This document shows positions 53,990-63,759 of a DNA stretch of 64,000 nt, piece after piece (positions within the stretch are counted from its first letter, which is position 1; the number at the start of each line of letters is the position of its first letter). The notes under the pieces were generated by a model. The model was not told the DNA's origin. It saw nothing but the letters and a program-made list of their open reading frames with translations, and did not search any database. A program made the position numbers and the translations under genes. Origin of the DNA: Progne subis subis (Eukaryota > Chordata > Aves > Passeriformes > Hirundinidae); assembly GCA_022316685.1 (NCBI GenBank), contig JAKJHU010000337.1, positions 1 to 64,000 of the forward strand, written 5' to 3'.

Positions 53990-55800
53990 TGAGGACTGAA
54001 CACCTAGAAGATCCCTTGATAAAACTGAAAATAGGTCCTCAAAAGGAAGAAATCACATTTTTGGTGGACACAGAAGCTACTAGGTCCACAGTAAGAAAAC
54101 TACCAAAGGGATGTGAAGTAAGTCGTGACATGTGTCACTGTAATTAGGGTTAAAGGAGAAGTTTTCAGGTTACCTGTAATTAAAATGTGCAGATTGAATT
54201 GGATAAAAAATTTGGACTGAGTGATTTGGTATTAATATCCTGAGCTGATAATAATTTATTAGGAAGGGACTTAATAATAGCCTTTAGGATTAAAATAACA
54301 CCCTGTGAAAGAAAACTTAAAATATATTCTTTAACTGAAGAAGATAATTTCGAGATTAGCGACACTGTGTGATATACTGGTGAAGTAGGAAAATTAAACA
54401 TTCAGCCCATTAGCATTGAAATACAGAACCCAGAAATCTCCATTCGAGTAAAACAATATCCGATATCACTGGAAGGTCAGAAGGGATTGAAACCGGTCGT
54501 TGAGAATTGAGTACATCAGGGGGTGTTGGAGTCCTGTGTGTCACCACATCATACCCCCATCCTGCCGGTAAAGAAGCCTGATGGTAGCTACCGACTAGTG
54601 CAGGATCTCAGAGCGGTAAATCAAAGAACCATTACCCGCTGTCCAGGAGTAGCTAAGCCAGATACCTCCTAATTACATTTGGTACAGTGTCGTGGATTTA
54701 AAGGATGCCTTTTGAACTTGCCCTCTGGATGAGGGCAGTAGGGATTGCCTTTGAGTAGGAGGACCCAGATACAGGTAGGAGAGAAGCAATTAAGGTGAAC
54801 TGTGCTACCACAAGGTTTTACAGAGGCACCGAATCTTTTTGGGAGGGCGTTAGAAAATCTTTGGAAGTATTTGAGTTACCCAAAGGAATTAAGCTGCTAC
54901 AGTATGTAGATGATTTGTTAGTAGCAGGAGAAACTGAAGAGGAAGCTAGAAAGGGTACTATTAAGCTTCTAAATTTTCTGGGAGAAAACGGGCTGAAGAT
55001 ATCAAAGTCAAAATTGCAGTTTGTAGAGTCAGAAGTGCAGTGTTTAGGTCATTGGATTAGTAAGCAAAAGAAAAAGCTAGACCCTGAAAGGGTTTCAGGA
55101 ATATTGAACTATGGGACCCCCAAAGTCTAAAAGAGAAATAAAGCAGTTTTGGGTCTTTGGGTTATTGTAGGCAAGAGAAAGTAGGGTTTAGTAGAAAAGT
55201 AAAATTTCTATATGAGAAATTAATTACCAATCACTTGAAATGGGATGAAAGGGATCAAGAAAAATTGAGCAAGTTGAAGAAGCCCTGCTGCAATGCCCCT
55301 GTACTGAGTCTTCCCAATTTAGACAAGCCTTTTCAATACTTTCTTAATACAGTTGATCAAATGGCTTATGAAGTATCGACTCAAGATTAGGCGGGAAGCC
55401 AAAAGCCAGTAGAATATTATTCCAAATTATTTGATCCAGTTAGTAAGAGCTGGCCAACATGCCTGCAAGCTCTGGTAGCCACTGCTGTGTTAGTAGAAGA
55501 AAAGTAACCTTTGGGGCACCACTGGAAGTGTACACACCCATAATATTAGGGGAATCCTTGCTAAAAGAGGCCAAAACATGGTTAACTCATAGCAGAATAT
55601 TAAAATATGAGGCTATCTTGATAGACTCTCCAGAATTAGAGCTGAGAGTGACAAATATACAAAGCCCCACTCAATTCCTTTATGGAGACCCAGGGGAAGA
55701 ATTAATACATGATTGCACAGAGGTCATAGATTTAAAAATAAAAAAAACACCCAGATTTGAGAGAACAAGAATTAAAAAGAGGAGAAAAATTACTTATAGA
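53990..55800 (+). pseudogene. pol: class I ERV pol, truncated in RNase H, inverted arm
   Basis: The protease active-site region near 54,063 reads FLVDTEATRST (DTE rather than DTG), as in the other arm. [20 protein letters not shown] near 54,570; a stop-containing stretch; then 54,795-55,130 with the catalytic YVDD near 54,905 (the other arm has YVDG) and VQCLGHWISKQKKKLDPERV. A thumb/connection region spans 55,157-55,390. An RNase H-proximal segment runs to 55,800, where the homology is cut. Stops occur near 54,670, 54,730 and 55,390. Confidence 0.87.
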
Positions 55801-57589
55801 ATCCTTGTAGGAGCAGGTGTTAGAGTGTGTTCATTTGGTTGATACTGTGTTTCATTTTGATCTTGGTGTTTGGGATGTTTTCTTCCCTGTTCCCCTTGGA
55901 AAGTGGAGCACCTTGTTTGTCCCGGCTTCGCTGCGCTCATCCCCTAGGCTGGAATGGAACCCAACTCTGTTCCACTCCCACCTTCTCCCTGATCGGGGAG
56001 TGGCTTGTCCCTGCCTCTAGGCCCTTCCCCGCTCTGGGTAAAAGCCCCGCGACTGCCGGGAGCTCTGTCTCTCTGGCACCGGTGGGGACGGGGAAGGAGC
56101 TAAGGAAGAGCTGCGGCCGGCAGGGCAGGAGCCCAGAAGAAAGCCATGATATGCCCCAGGACAGAGGGCAAGCGCGGTGCCTTTTGCCATCGACGCTCAT
56201 CTGGGTCTCTCAAAAGAACCAGCACAAGCAGGGATGGGGCAACCACGTGCAACTGTGACTTTGCACGTGGCCAGGGCAGCCCATCTGCAAGAGCAGCCTC
56301 TCCAGTGCTTGACAGCAGTCTGGTGCCTGGCAGCAGTTGATGGGGAGGAAATGACTTGGGTGGCCACAGGGCCCAGCCTGTGTGGCCGTGGCCGTGTGGC
56401 CGTGCCTACGCCATGCTGCAGGCAGGGGCTGCCTGGTGCTGGCTGTGGATTGCCCAAGAGGTAGGCCATGGTCGCTCCCTGCAGTCCCGTCCTTTTCCGA
56501 TTTCCCCTTTGCGCAGGGAGGCTCAAGGCAGGCAAGTGCAGGCTCAGGAGCTGATGCTGCCCACTGCAAGAGTGTCCTCAGGCTCACCTGGAGGGCAACC
56601 AGTGGCAGCTCTGGGCCTCGTGCAGGGGCTGCTGGGCTGTGACCACCCCACTGCCACCAAAGGCTATGCCGGCTGCCTTGCTGGCACGGTGGGCTGTGGA
56701 GCACACTTTGGGGAGCAGAGGGGACACAAGGCAGGCCTCCACTGAAGGGCTAGCCTGTGTGGGAAGAGCGGGCAGAGTGAAGGGACGCAGGACGCTGCGA
56801 GTGGGGCAGTTGAAAGCAACAGCTGAGGACAGCCGAAAGGCCAAAGAGAGCAGAAGAACTTGTTGCACATGAGGAGTGGGGGCTGAAGGTGTGTGCTGGC
56901 CTTTTGCTGGTGCCTCAGAGGGACGGGCAACCTGAGCACGTGAAGCAATGGGAAACAAACACACGCAGTGCTCTTTATGTGTCCGGAGAACATGTGTCTG
57001 TTGCTGCGTAGGCAGCTGTGTGAGCTGCTGCCAAGATAGCCAGGGGCTCTGAGGGCACGCTGTCCCTCTTTCCCTCGAGGGGAAGGACAGCACAGCTGCC
57101 GGAGCTGCTTGCCAGGATGCGTGCGCTTTCATCGCTGCCTTGCAGCAATGGGTTGGGAGTGGCCAGTGCCCGGCCCAAGCTGTCCCTCTCCCGCTGTGTG
57201 ACTCGCAGCAGGCTGGAAGCAGCGCTAGCACGGCCGGCTGCTGCCCCTGCCTGGCGAGAGCAGAGGCTGGCACGGGCAGCCTCTTGCCAGACTGTAGGTG
57301 CCCAGGCAGGACTGGGCTTGCCCTCGGCAGAGATGCCCAAGGGATGGGGCCGGGCCCATGCGAGCTGTGGCCATCACTCTGGTGATCCAGCGGCAGCACT
57401 AATCCTGCCCACTTACAGCAGCTGGGACTGAGCAGCCAGACACGTAGCCTGAGCCTATGGAATGAAGCTGCTCAGGCAGGGCCAGATCAGGAGCAGGGAT
57501 TCCACTCCTGGTGTAGCCAGCACATCAGGCCATGCAAGTGTTGCAGCAAGTGCAGAGCAGGCCAGCGGGTTGTGAAGGTGAGCAGCTCT

Positions 57590-57680
57590 CCTGTGGAGAC
57601 AGCTTGAGAGAGAGTTGGAGCTGCTCAGGCTGGAGAAGAGAAGGTTGTGGGGAGGCATCCCAGTGCCTTGCAGAGTGTGC
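57590..57680 (+). mobile_element. CR1 fragment inside tandem unit 1
   Basis: Contains GAGCTGCTCAGGCTGGAGAAGAGAAGGTTGTGGGGAGGCATCC in overlapping short pieces (CAGGCTGGAGAAGAGAAGG is the diagnostic CR1 block). The equivalent copy in unit 2 is at about 61,551-61,640. Confidence 0.6.
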
Positions 57681-58052
57681 CAGGAGCTCATAGGAGCTGC
57701 AGAGAGGCATTCTGTGACAGGCAATTGTAGTGAGAGGCTAAGGGGTTGGAGCTGTCAGGCAGGTGGGGAGAGCTGCCTGGGCATGGGGAACTGCAGCCTG
57801 CCTTTGTGTCTGCAGGATCTTCTCCGGCATAGCGCAGAGGCTGTTTCCCAGCCAGCACGTTCCACAGCCTTGGGGAGCCATGGGCTGGGCACTGGTGGTG
57901 CACCTGACCCTCTTCCTGATGTGGCCCGTGCTCCATGGGAGCTGCTTGGCTGCCACGGCCTGGGCTCCCATTTTCAGTGGCAGGCCTTTCCTGGCCATCA
58001 GCGCCCTGCTGTCCTGCGTGGGTCTTGCCGGCCCTGAGGCAGGCGGTGCTTG

Positions 58053-58152
58053 TGAGGTCACAAATGGCGTGACAGCGGCCTGAGGCTGGGTTGTGATCTC
58101 ACACTGTGTGGCGGCCCCAGCATTGTGAGGTCACCCGGCCATCCCTATATAA
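58053..58152 (+). promoter_or_regulatory. compact promoter of copy 1: CRE-like sites and TATA box
   Basis: TGAGGTCA at 58,053-58,060 and 58,126-58,133 (each one base from the CRE palindrome TGACGTCA), TGATCTCA near 58,094, and TATATAA at 58,146-58,152, 37 bases before the ATG at 58,189. The spacing resembles promoters of post-meiotic male germ cell genes driven by CREM; that function is inference. Confidence 0.6.
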
Positions 58153-58188
58153 GGCGGGCCTGGCCCCACAGCCGCCAGTGCAGTCGCG

Positions 58189-59440
58189 ATGGCACGTGTC
58201 GGAGCCGTGAGCGACGTCAGCGTCCTGCTGGCTGCACTTGCCCTGCTGCCGGCCACCAGTGGCTGTCCGCTGGGTCATTGGTCACCGGGCACGGCAGGGC
58301 CGGCAGGCCGGGACTCGGAGGCCGCGCAAGCAGCTCGGGGGCCGGGCCAGGGGCCCAGGCAGGAGCCAGGAGCCCCTGTGGCTGCCAGGGCCTCCGGGCC
58401 TGGCGCAAGCCCTCGGAAGCGGTCCCGATGATCCCACCACTTGCCCCAAGGGACCCGGCAGCTGCGGCTCCTTGCGTCAGCGTGGCCAAGGAGCTGCAGG
58501 GGCTGATGCTGCTTCTCCGGGCTCACCGTGGGACATGGCTGCGCTTCATCCTGCCATGTGGCAGGGCAGCTGTGGCGCACCTGCAGCAGCTGGGCAAGCG
58601 AGGCCACCTGCCCTGCTGTGCCTCGTCCCACTGCTCCGGGCCCTTCCGTGACTCTGGCAGGCTCCTCCCAGCCAGAGGGGCCATTCCTGGCACAGCCTCC
58701 AGCCCTTCCATGAGATTGTGTTGGACACCAACCATCCCTGGGCAGAAGCTCGGGCTGGCTCAAGATCCAGCCTTCCGCGAGCCTCCACCGCCTCTGACGG
58801 CCTCCAACCTTGCAAGTCCCTCCCTGCTCTCAAGCGCCTCCCTCCTCGCAGAACCTCCCCAGCGCCGAGACGCCGCCTCCCTCCCAGCAGCCTGCCACAG
58901 CCTCCATCCCTGCTGAGAGCCCCCAGCCCTTCAAGATCCTGCGCCTGCCAAGACCCGTCCCTGGCGCCCAGTTCCTGCCTTCCCTCCCACACATTCCCTC
59001 CTGGAGGCCTCCAGCCCTCGCGGCCTCTCAGGAAAGCCTCCGTGCATGCGCACCCTCAGCAAGCGCTGGACACCTCCTCCTGCTCCCTTCCACATCAACA
59101 GCATCCCGTGCACATCGAGAGCCCCGGCGTGTCCCAGGGCACTGACACGGCCAGGGAAAGCTGGCAAGCACAAACAGGAGCCCAGCTGGAGAAGGAGAGG
59201 CATTCCCAGGAGCAGGTGGCTGAGCCACAAACATCCTGCAGCCACCAGTGTCCAGCGCAGGGCTCCCAGGATGCTGTGCCTGACTCAGGCAGCAACAGCC
59301 GCAGCTCGGTGGCACAGACGGCGCCCACGAGACCATGGCGCTTGCGTGGTCTCCAGGAGGCTGCCCCGAGACTGGTCCCCGCAAGCCCAGGCAGGTGGTC
59401 ACAGGCCTCGGAGGGCCCTTCCACCCTAGGTGTTAAATAA
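58189..59440 (+). pseudogene. copy 1 of an unrecognised small membrane-anchored protein gene
   Basis: ATG at 58,189 follows the TATA box by 37 bases, so the 5' UTR would be about 10 bases. The first 22 residues match copy 2 (MARVGAVSDVSVLLAALALL); an extra base at about 58,253 then shifts the frame, and further one-base differences from copy 2 lie near 58,365, 58,420 and 58,472. The conserved core VAKELQGLMLLLRAHRGTW and RGHLPCCASSHCSG is in a third phase. The 3' part (58,718-59,440) is a 240-codon open frame, Pro/Ser/Arg/Gln-rich and low-complexity, ending Gly-Val-Lys-stop. No intron signal is needed. Compared with copy 2, the 5' half looks decayed while the 3' end is original. Product unknown. 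Confidence 0.55.
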
Positions 59441-59441
59441 A
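59436..59441 (+). promoter_or_regulatory. poly(A) signal overlapping the stop codon of copy 1
   Basis: AATAAA at 59,436-59,441 overlaps the TAA stop of the 58,718-59,440 frame (stop at 59,438-59,440). This leaves a 3' UTR of only ~20 bases, in keeping with a very compact transcription unit. Confidence 0.6.
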
Positions 59442-59754
59442 TTAGGATTCCCCCAAAGAGTTTGTCTGAGTGTTCCTGCTGGAGAGGGCTCTTTTCTTCC
59501 CAGGAACTGGCTCAGTGCTGGGCTTGCCTACGGGCTGGGCGTATATGGGCCATTCCCAACGACTCGCTTTAAACTCCTGTTTGTCCTCTGAGGGCTGAGC
59601 AAGTATCACGTGCAACCCTCACCCGTGTTTTGTCATTTCACTGACATCCTTCTGAGAGAGATGCCTGCGGGGCTGGCCCATAGACCAGTGCTTGGAGGCT
59701 TGGTAGGGACACAGGTACAGCCCCACTCTGCTTGTCCAAACGCTCTGCTGGCCC

Positions 59755-62652
59755 ATCCTTGTAGGAGCAGGTGTTAGAGTGTGTTCATTTGGTTGATACT
59801 GTGTTTCCTTTTGATCTTGGTGTTTGGTGATGTTTTTCTTCCCTGTTCCCCTTGGAAAGTGGAGCACCTTGTTTGTCCCCTGCTTCGCTGCGCCTCATCT
59901 CCTAGGCTGGAATGGAAACCCAAACTCTGTTCCACTCCCACCTTCTCCTGATCGGGGAGTGGCTTCTCCCTGCCTCTAGGCCCTTCCCCGCTCTGGGTAA
60001 AAGCCCCGCGACTGCCGGGAGCTCTGTCTCTCTGGCACCGGCAGGGACGAGGAAGGAGCTAAGGAAGAGCTGTCGGCCGGCAGGGCAGGAGCCCAGAATC
60101 AAGCCATGATATGCCCCAGGACAGAGGGCAAAGCTCGGGGCCTTTTGCCATTGACGGTCATCTGGGTCTCTCAAAAGAACCACCACAAGCAGGGATGGGG
60201 CAACCACGTGCAACTCTGACTTTGCACCTGGCCAGGGCAGCCCCGCTGCAAGAGCAGCCTCTCCAGCGCTTCACAGCAGCCTGGTGCCTGGCAGCAGTTG
60301 ATGGGGAGGAAATGACTTGGGTGGCCACAGGGCCCAGCCTGTGTGGCCGTGCCTCGTGTGGCCGTGCCTGCGCCATGCTGCAGGCAGGGGCTGCCTGGTG
60401 CTGGCTGTGGATTGCCCAAGAGGTAGGCCATGGCCACTCCTGCAGTCCCGTCCCTGCCCGATTTCCCCTTTGCGCAGGGAGGCTCAAGGGCAGGCAAGTG
60501 CAGGCTCAGGAGCTGATGCTGCCCACTGCAGAGTGTCCTCAGGCTCACCTGGAGGCAGCGAGTGGCAGCTCTGGGGTCGTGCAGGGGCGCTGGGGCTATG
60601 ACCCCCCACTGCCACCAAAGGCTACGGCGGCTGCCTTGCCGCACGGTGGGATGTGGAGCACACTTTGGGGAGCAGAGGGGACACAGGGCAGGCCTCCACT
60701 GAAGGGCTAGCCTGTGTGGGAAGAGCGGGCAGAGTGAAGGGACGCAGGACGCTGCGAGTGGGGCAGTTGAAAGCAACAGCTGAGGAGAGCTGAAGGGCCA
60801 AAGAGAGCAGAAGAACTTGTTGCACATGAGGAGTGGGGGCTGAAGGTGTGTGCTGGGCTTTTGCCGGTGCGTCAGAGGGACGGGCAGCCTGAGCACGTGA
60901 AGCAATGGGGAACAAAGACACGCAGAGCTCCTTATGCGTCCGGAGAACATGTGCCTGTTCCTGCGTGGGCAGCTGTGTGAGCTGCTGCCATGAGAGCCAG
61001 GGGCTCTGAGGGCACGCTGTCCCTCTTTCCCTCAAGGGGAAGGACAGCACAGCTGCCGCAGCTGCCTTGCCAGGGTGCGTGCGCTTCATCGCTGCCTTGC
61101 AGCAATGGGTTGGAGTGGCCAGTGCCTGGAGCCAAGCTGTCCCTCTCCCGCTGTGTGACTCGCAGCAGGCTGGAAGCAGCGCTAGCACGGCCGGCTGCTG
61201 CCCCTGCCTGGCGACAGCAGAGGCTGGCACGGGCAGCCTCTTGCCAGACTGCAGGTGGCCCACGCAGGACTGGGCTTTCCGTCGGCAGAGATGCCCAAGG
61301 GATGGGGCCGGGCCCATGCGAGCCGTGGCCATCACTCTGGTGATCCAGCGGCAGCACTAATCCTGCCCACTTACAGCAGCTGGGACTGAGCAGCCAGACA
61401 CGTAGCCTGAGCCTGTGGAATGAAGCTGCTCAGGCAGGGCCAGACCTGGAGCAGGGCTTCCACTCCTGGTGTGGCCAGCACATCAGGCCATGCAAGTGTT
61501 GCAGCAAGTGCAGAGGAGGCCAGCGGGTTGCGAAGGTGAGCAGCTCTCCTGTGGAGACAGCTTGAGAGAGAGTTGGAGCTGCTCAGGCTGGAGAAGAGAA
61601 GGTTGTGGGGAGGCATCCCAGTGCCTTGCAGAGTGTGCCAGGAGCTCATAGGAGCTGCAGAGGCATTCTGTGCCAGCAATTGTAGTGAGAGGCTAAGGGG
61701 TTGGAGCTGTCAGGCAGGTGGGGAGAGCTGCCTGGGCATGGGGAACTGCAGCCGCCTTTGTGTCTGCAGGATCTTCTCCGGCATAGCGCAGAGGCTGTTC
61801 CCAGCCAGCAGTTCCACAGCCTTGGGGGAGCCATGGGCTGGGCATTGGTGGCACCTGACCTCTTCCTGATGTGGCCTGTGCTCCTGAGAGAGCTTGGCTG
61901 CCACGGCCTGGGCTCCCATTTTCAGTGGCAGGCCTTCCTGGCCACAGCGCCCTGCTGCCTGAGTGGGTCTTGCCGGCCCTGAGGCAGGCGGTGCTGTGAG
62001 GTCACAAATGGCGTGACAGCGGCGTGAGGCTGGGCTGTGATGTCACGCAGTGTGGCGGCCCCAGCATTGTGAGGTCACCGGGCCATCCCTATAAAGGCGG
62101 GCCGGCCCCACAGCCGCCAGTGCAGTGGCGATGGCACGTGTCGGAGCCGTGAGCGACGTCAGCGTCCTGCTGGCTGCACTTGCCCTGCTGCTGGCCACAG
62201 TGGCTGTCCGCTGGGTCATTGGCCACTGGGCACGGCAGGGCCGGCAGGCCGGGACTCGGAGGCCGGGCAAGCATCTTGGGGGCAGGGCCAGGGGCCCAGG
62301 CAGGAGCCCAGGAGCCCCTGTGGCTGCCAGGGCCTCCGGGCCTGGTGCAAGCCCTCAGAGGCATCCCGATGCTCCCGCCACTTGCCACAAGGGACCCGGC
62401 AGCTGCGGCCCCTGCGTCAGCGTGGCCAAGGAGCTGCAGGGGCTGATGCTGCTGCTCCGGGCTCACCGTGGGACATGGGCTACGCTTCATCCTGCCATGT
62501 GGCGGGCGCTGTGGGCGCACCTGCAGCAGCTGAGCAAGCGAGGCCACCTGCCCTGCTGTGCCTCATCCCGCTGCTCCGGGCGCTTCCGTGCCTCTGGCTG
62601 GCTTATCCTAGCCAGACAGGACATTCCTGGTGCAGCTTCCAGCCCTTCCAGG
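59755..62652. repeat. tandem unit 2 (2.9 kb homologous part)
   Basis: Begins ATCCTTGTAGGAGC like unit 1 and follows it to 62,652, inside the duplicated gene. After CCAGCCCTTCCA the two units differ completely, so unit 2 lacks the 3' end and poly(A) signal of unit 1 (58,700-59,754). Confidence 0.85.
61997..62096 (+). promoter_or_regulatory. compact promoter of copy 2: three CRE-like sites and TATA box
   Basis: TGAGGTCA (61,997-62,004), TGATGTCA (62,038-62,045) and TGAGGTCA (62,070-62,077), each one base from the CRE palindrome, then TATAAAG at 62,090-62,096 and ATG at 62,131. A further CGACGTCA lies inside the coding start (62,154-62,161), also in copy 1 (58,212-58,219). Confidence 0.65.
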
Positions 62653-62811
62653 CACCTGTGGGGCTGCACAGACAGCCCTGCCCCTGGCTCTGCTGGGCTC
62701 TGGGCCAGCAGAGAGGCCGGGCAGGGCTGGCCATGGCCGGGAACAGGCCCTGAGCCCCGCAGGAGGATGGAGCTGGGCCACAGCCAAACTGCCCCTGCAA
62801 ACCTGGGCTGA
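62131..62811 (+). CDS. copy 2: unrecognised 226-residue protein with N-terminal membrane helix
   Basis: Open from ATG 62,131 (35 bases after the TATA box) to the stop at 62,811. Residues about 9-31 form a single hydrophobic helix (SDVSVLLAALALLLATVAV) followed by a strongly basic stretch (HWARQGRQAGTRR), the pattern of a signal-anchor with a cytosolic basic side. Residues 60-95 are Pro/Ala/Gly-rich with two Cys. Residues 95-150 hold the conserved core ELQGLMLLLRAHRG, LQQLSKRGHLPCCASSRC. After about residue 174 the sequence diverges from copy 1 and has no shared 3' end, so the last ~50 residues may be a chance extension. I do not recognise the family. Promoter layout suggests male germ-cell expression; this is inference. 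It could also be a recently dead copy with an open frame by chance. Confidence 0.5.
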   Translation: MARVGAVSDVSVLLAALALLLATVAVRWVIGHWARQGRQAGTRRPGKHLGGRARGPGRSPGAPVAARASGPGASPQRHPDAPATCHKGPGSCGPCVSVAKELQGLMLLLRAHRGTWATLHPAMWRALWAHLQQLSKRGHLPCCASSRCSGRFRASGWLILARQDIPGAASSPSRHLWGCTDSPAPGSAGLWASREAGQGWPWPGTGPEPRRRMELGHSQTAPANLG

Positions 62812-63755
62812 GCAGCCAGGGCTGGCAATGGCTGGGGACAGAGGCTGGCACTGACAAATGTCCTGGGCCAGTGTTCCTGCTCTGTCCATGCCACCAAGGG
62901 CACAGAGCAGCCTCCTCTCTGGGACCCTTGCCTGTTTTCAATGCCTTCCACAGGCGCTGGCCCTTTGCCCCACAAGGCCTGGGCTGAAGTCCTGCCCCTG
63001 CACGCTCACTCAGGCTGAGATGGACACTGATGGTTTCTGTGGCAGGCTCTCTCAGCCCAGCCCAGCTCCCTCCAAGCTCTGCCAGCTGCCCTGAGCTCTC
63101 AGCAGCACCAAGGGCCTCTCCCCAGCACAGCCCAGCCGGCTTCTGGCCCCACAGCTCTGCTCAGGGCAGGCTGCTCTGGGCAGGGGCCCCACTGGCCTCA
63201 GCCCCTCGCAAGGGCACAGCAGCAGCTGCAGCTCAGACAGGACTCAGCCCCAGCCATGGGCAAGGTGCTGGGCCAGGGGAAAAGGAGGCTCCCTGATGTG
63301 CCCTGCTCCCCTCTCCCTGAGGTGCTGAGAGCTCTGCAGCCCCTGCTGCCCATCCCCATCTGCCCAGGCCAGCACAACAGCCCCGGCCTTGGGGCCCTCA
63401 AGAGCTGCTCCTGCTCCAGGCCCAGGGCCCATCCAAAGCTGGGGCAGCCAGAAAGCTGTGCCCCATTTCTGTTCATTCCTGCTGTGATGAGAAGGGATCC
63501 ACAGCCCCCTTGGAGGTTGCTGATGAATTTTACTACTCCAGAGGCCTCTTCTTTCCTTGAGGCTCTTCAGTTCAGGAATTCAGTGGCAAAGGCTCAAAAC
63601 ACTTTGTTCAAAACACATAAAGAAAAGTCCCTGGGATTTACTTCAGTTCTCAGTTCTTTTGTTGTCAATTAGACAAATTCCAGAAGTTTATTCAAAGGGA
63701 ATATACGATATTGAAAACAATTCAGAGAGAACTGTTTTTGTCTCTTTTCTTTCTT
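62812..63755. other. unidentified GC-rich, then AT-rich sequence; no gene seen
   Basis: 62,812-63,480 is GC-rich with several overlapping chance open frames. 63,480-63,755 is more AT-rich without coding signal or recognised element. Confidence 0.5.
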
Positions 63756-63759
63756 TTTT

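Larger units (their letters stand above)
50694..55800 (+). mobile_element. 5' half of the tRNA-Phe-type class I ERV (inverted arm copy)
   Basis: LTR, primer site, leader, gag, protease, RT and the start of RNase H, in the same order as minus-strand 37,576-32,489. Homology stops at 55,800 within RNase H, where a 3,954-bp tandem unit begins. There is no 3' LTR on this side within the window. The host/LTR junction is the same as in the other arm, so it is a duplicated copy rather than an independent insertion. Confidence 0.88.
55801..59754. repeat. tandem unit 1 (3,954 bp)
   Basis: Starts ATCCTTGTAGGAGCAGGTGTTAGAG; the same block restarts at 59,755. The two units align through to 58,700 / 62,652 with substitutions and small indels. 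The 5' two-thirds (55,801-58,050) has many GC-rich open frames that shift phase between units and no recognisable domain. One possible exon-like block near 57,815-58,040 follows a TGTCTGCAG acceptor-like site and would encode a hydrophobic segment (WALVVHLTLFLMWPVLHG), but the frame changes in unit 2. Confidence 0.85.

Noticed and set aside
56210..57399. Several 100-270 codon frames in the first part of tandem unit 1
   Set aside because: The corresponding frames in unit 2 shift by small indels, and no domain or promoter supports them.
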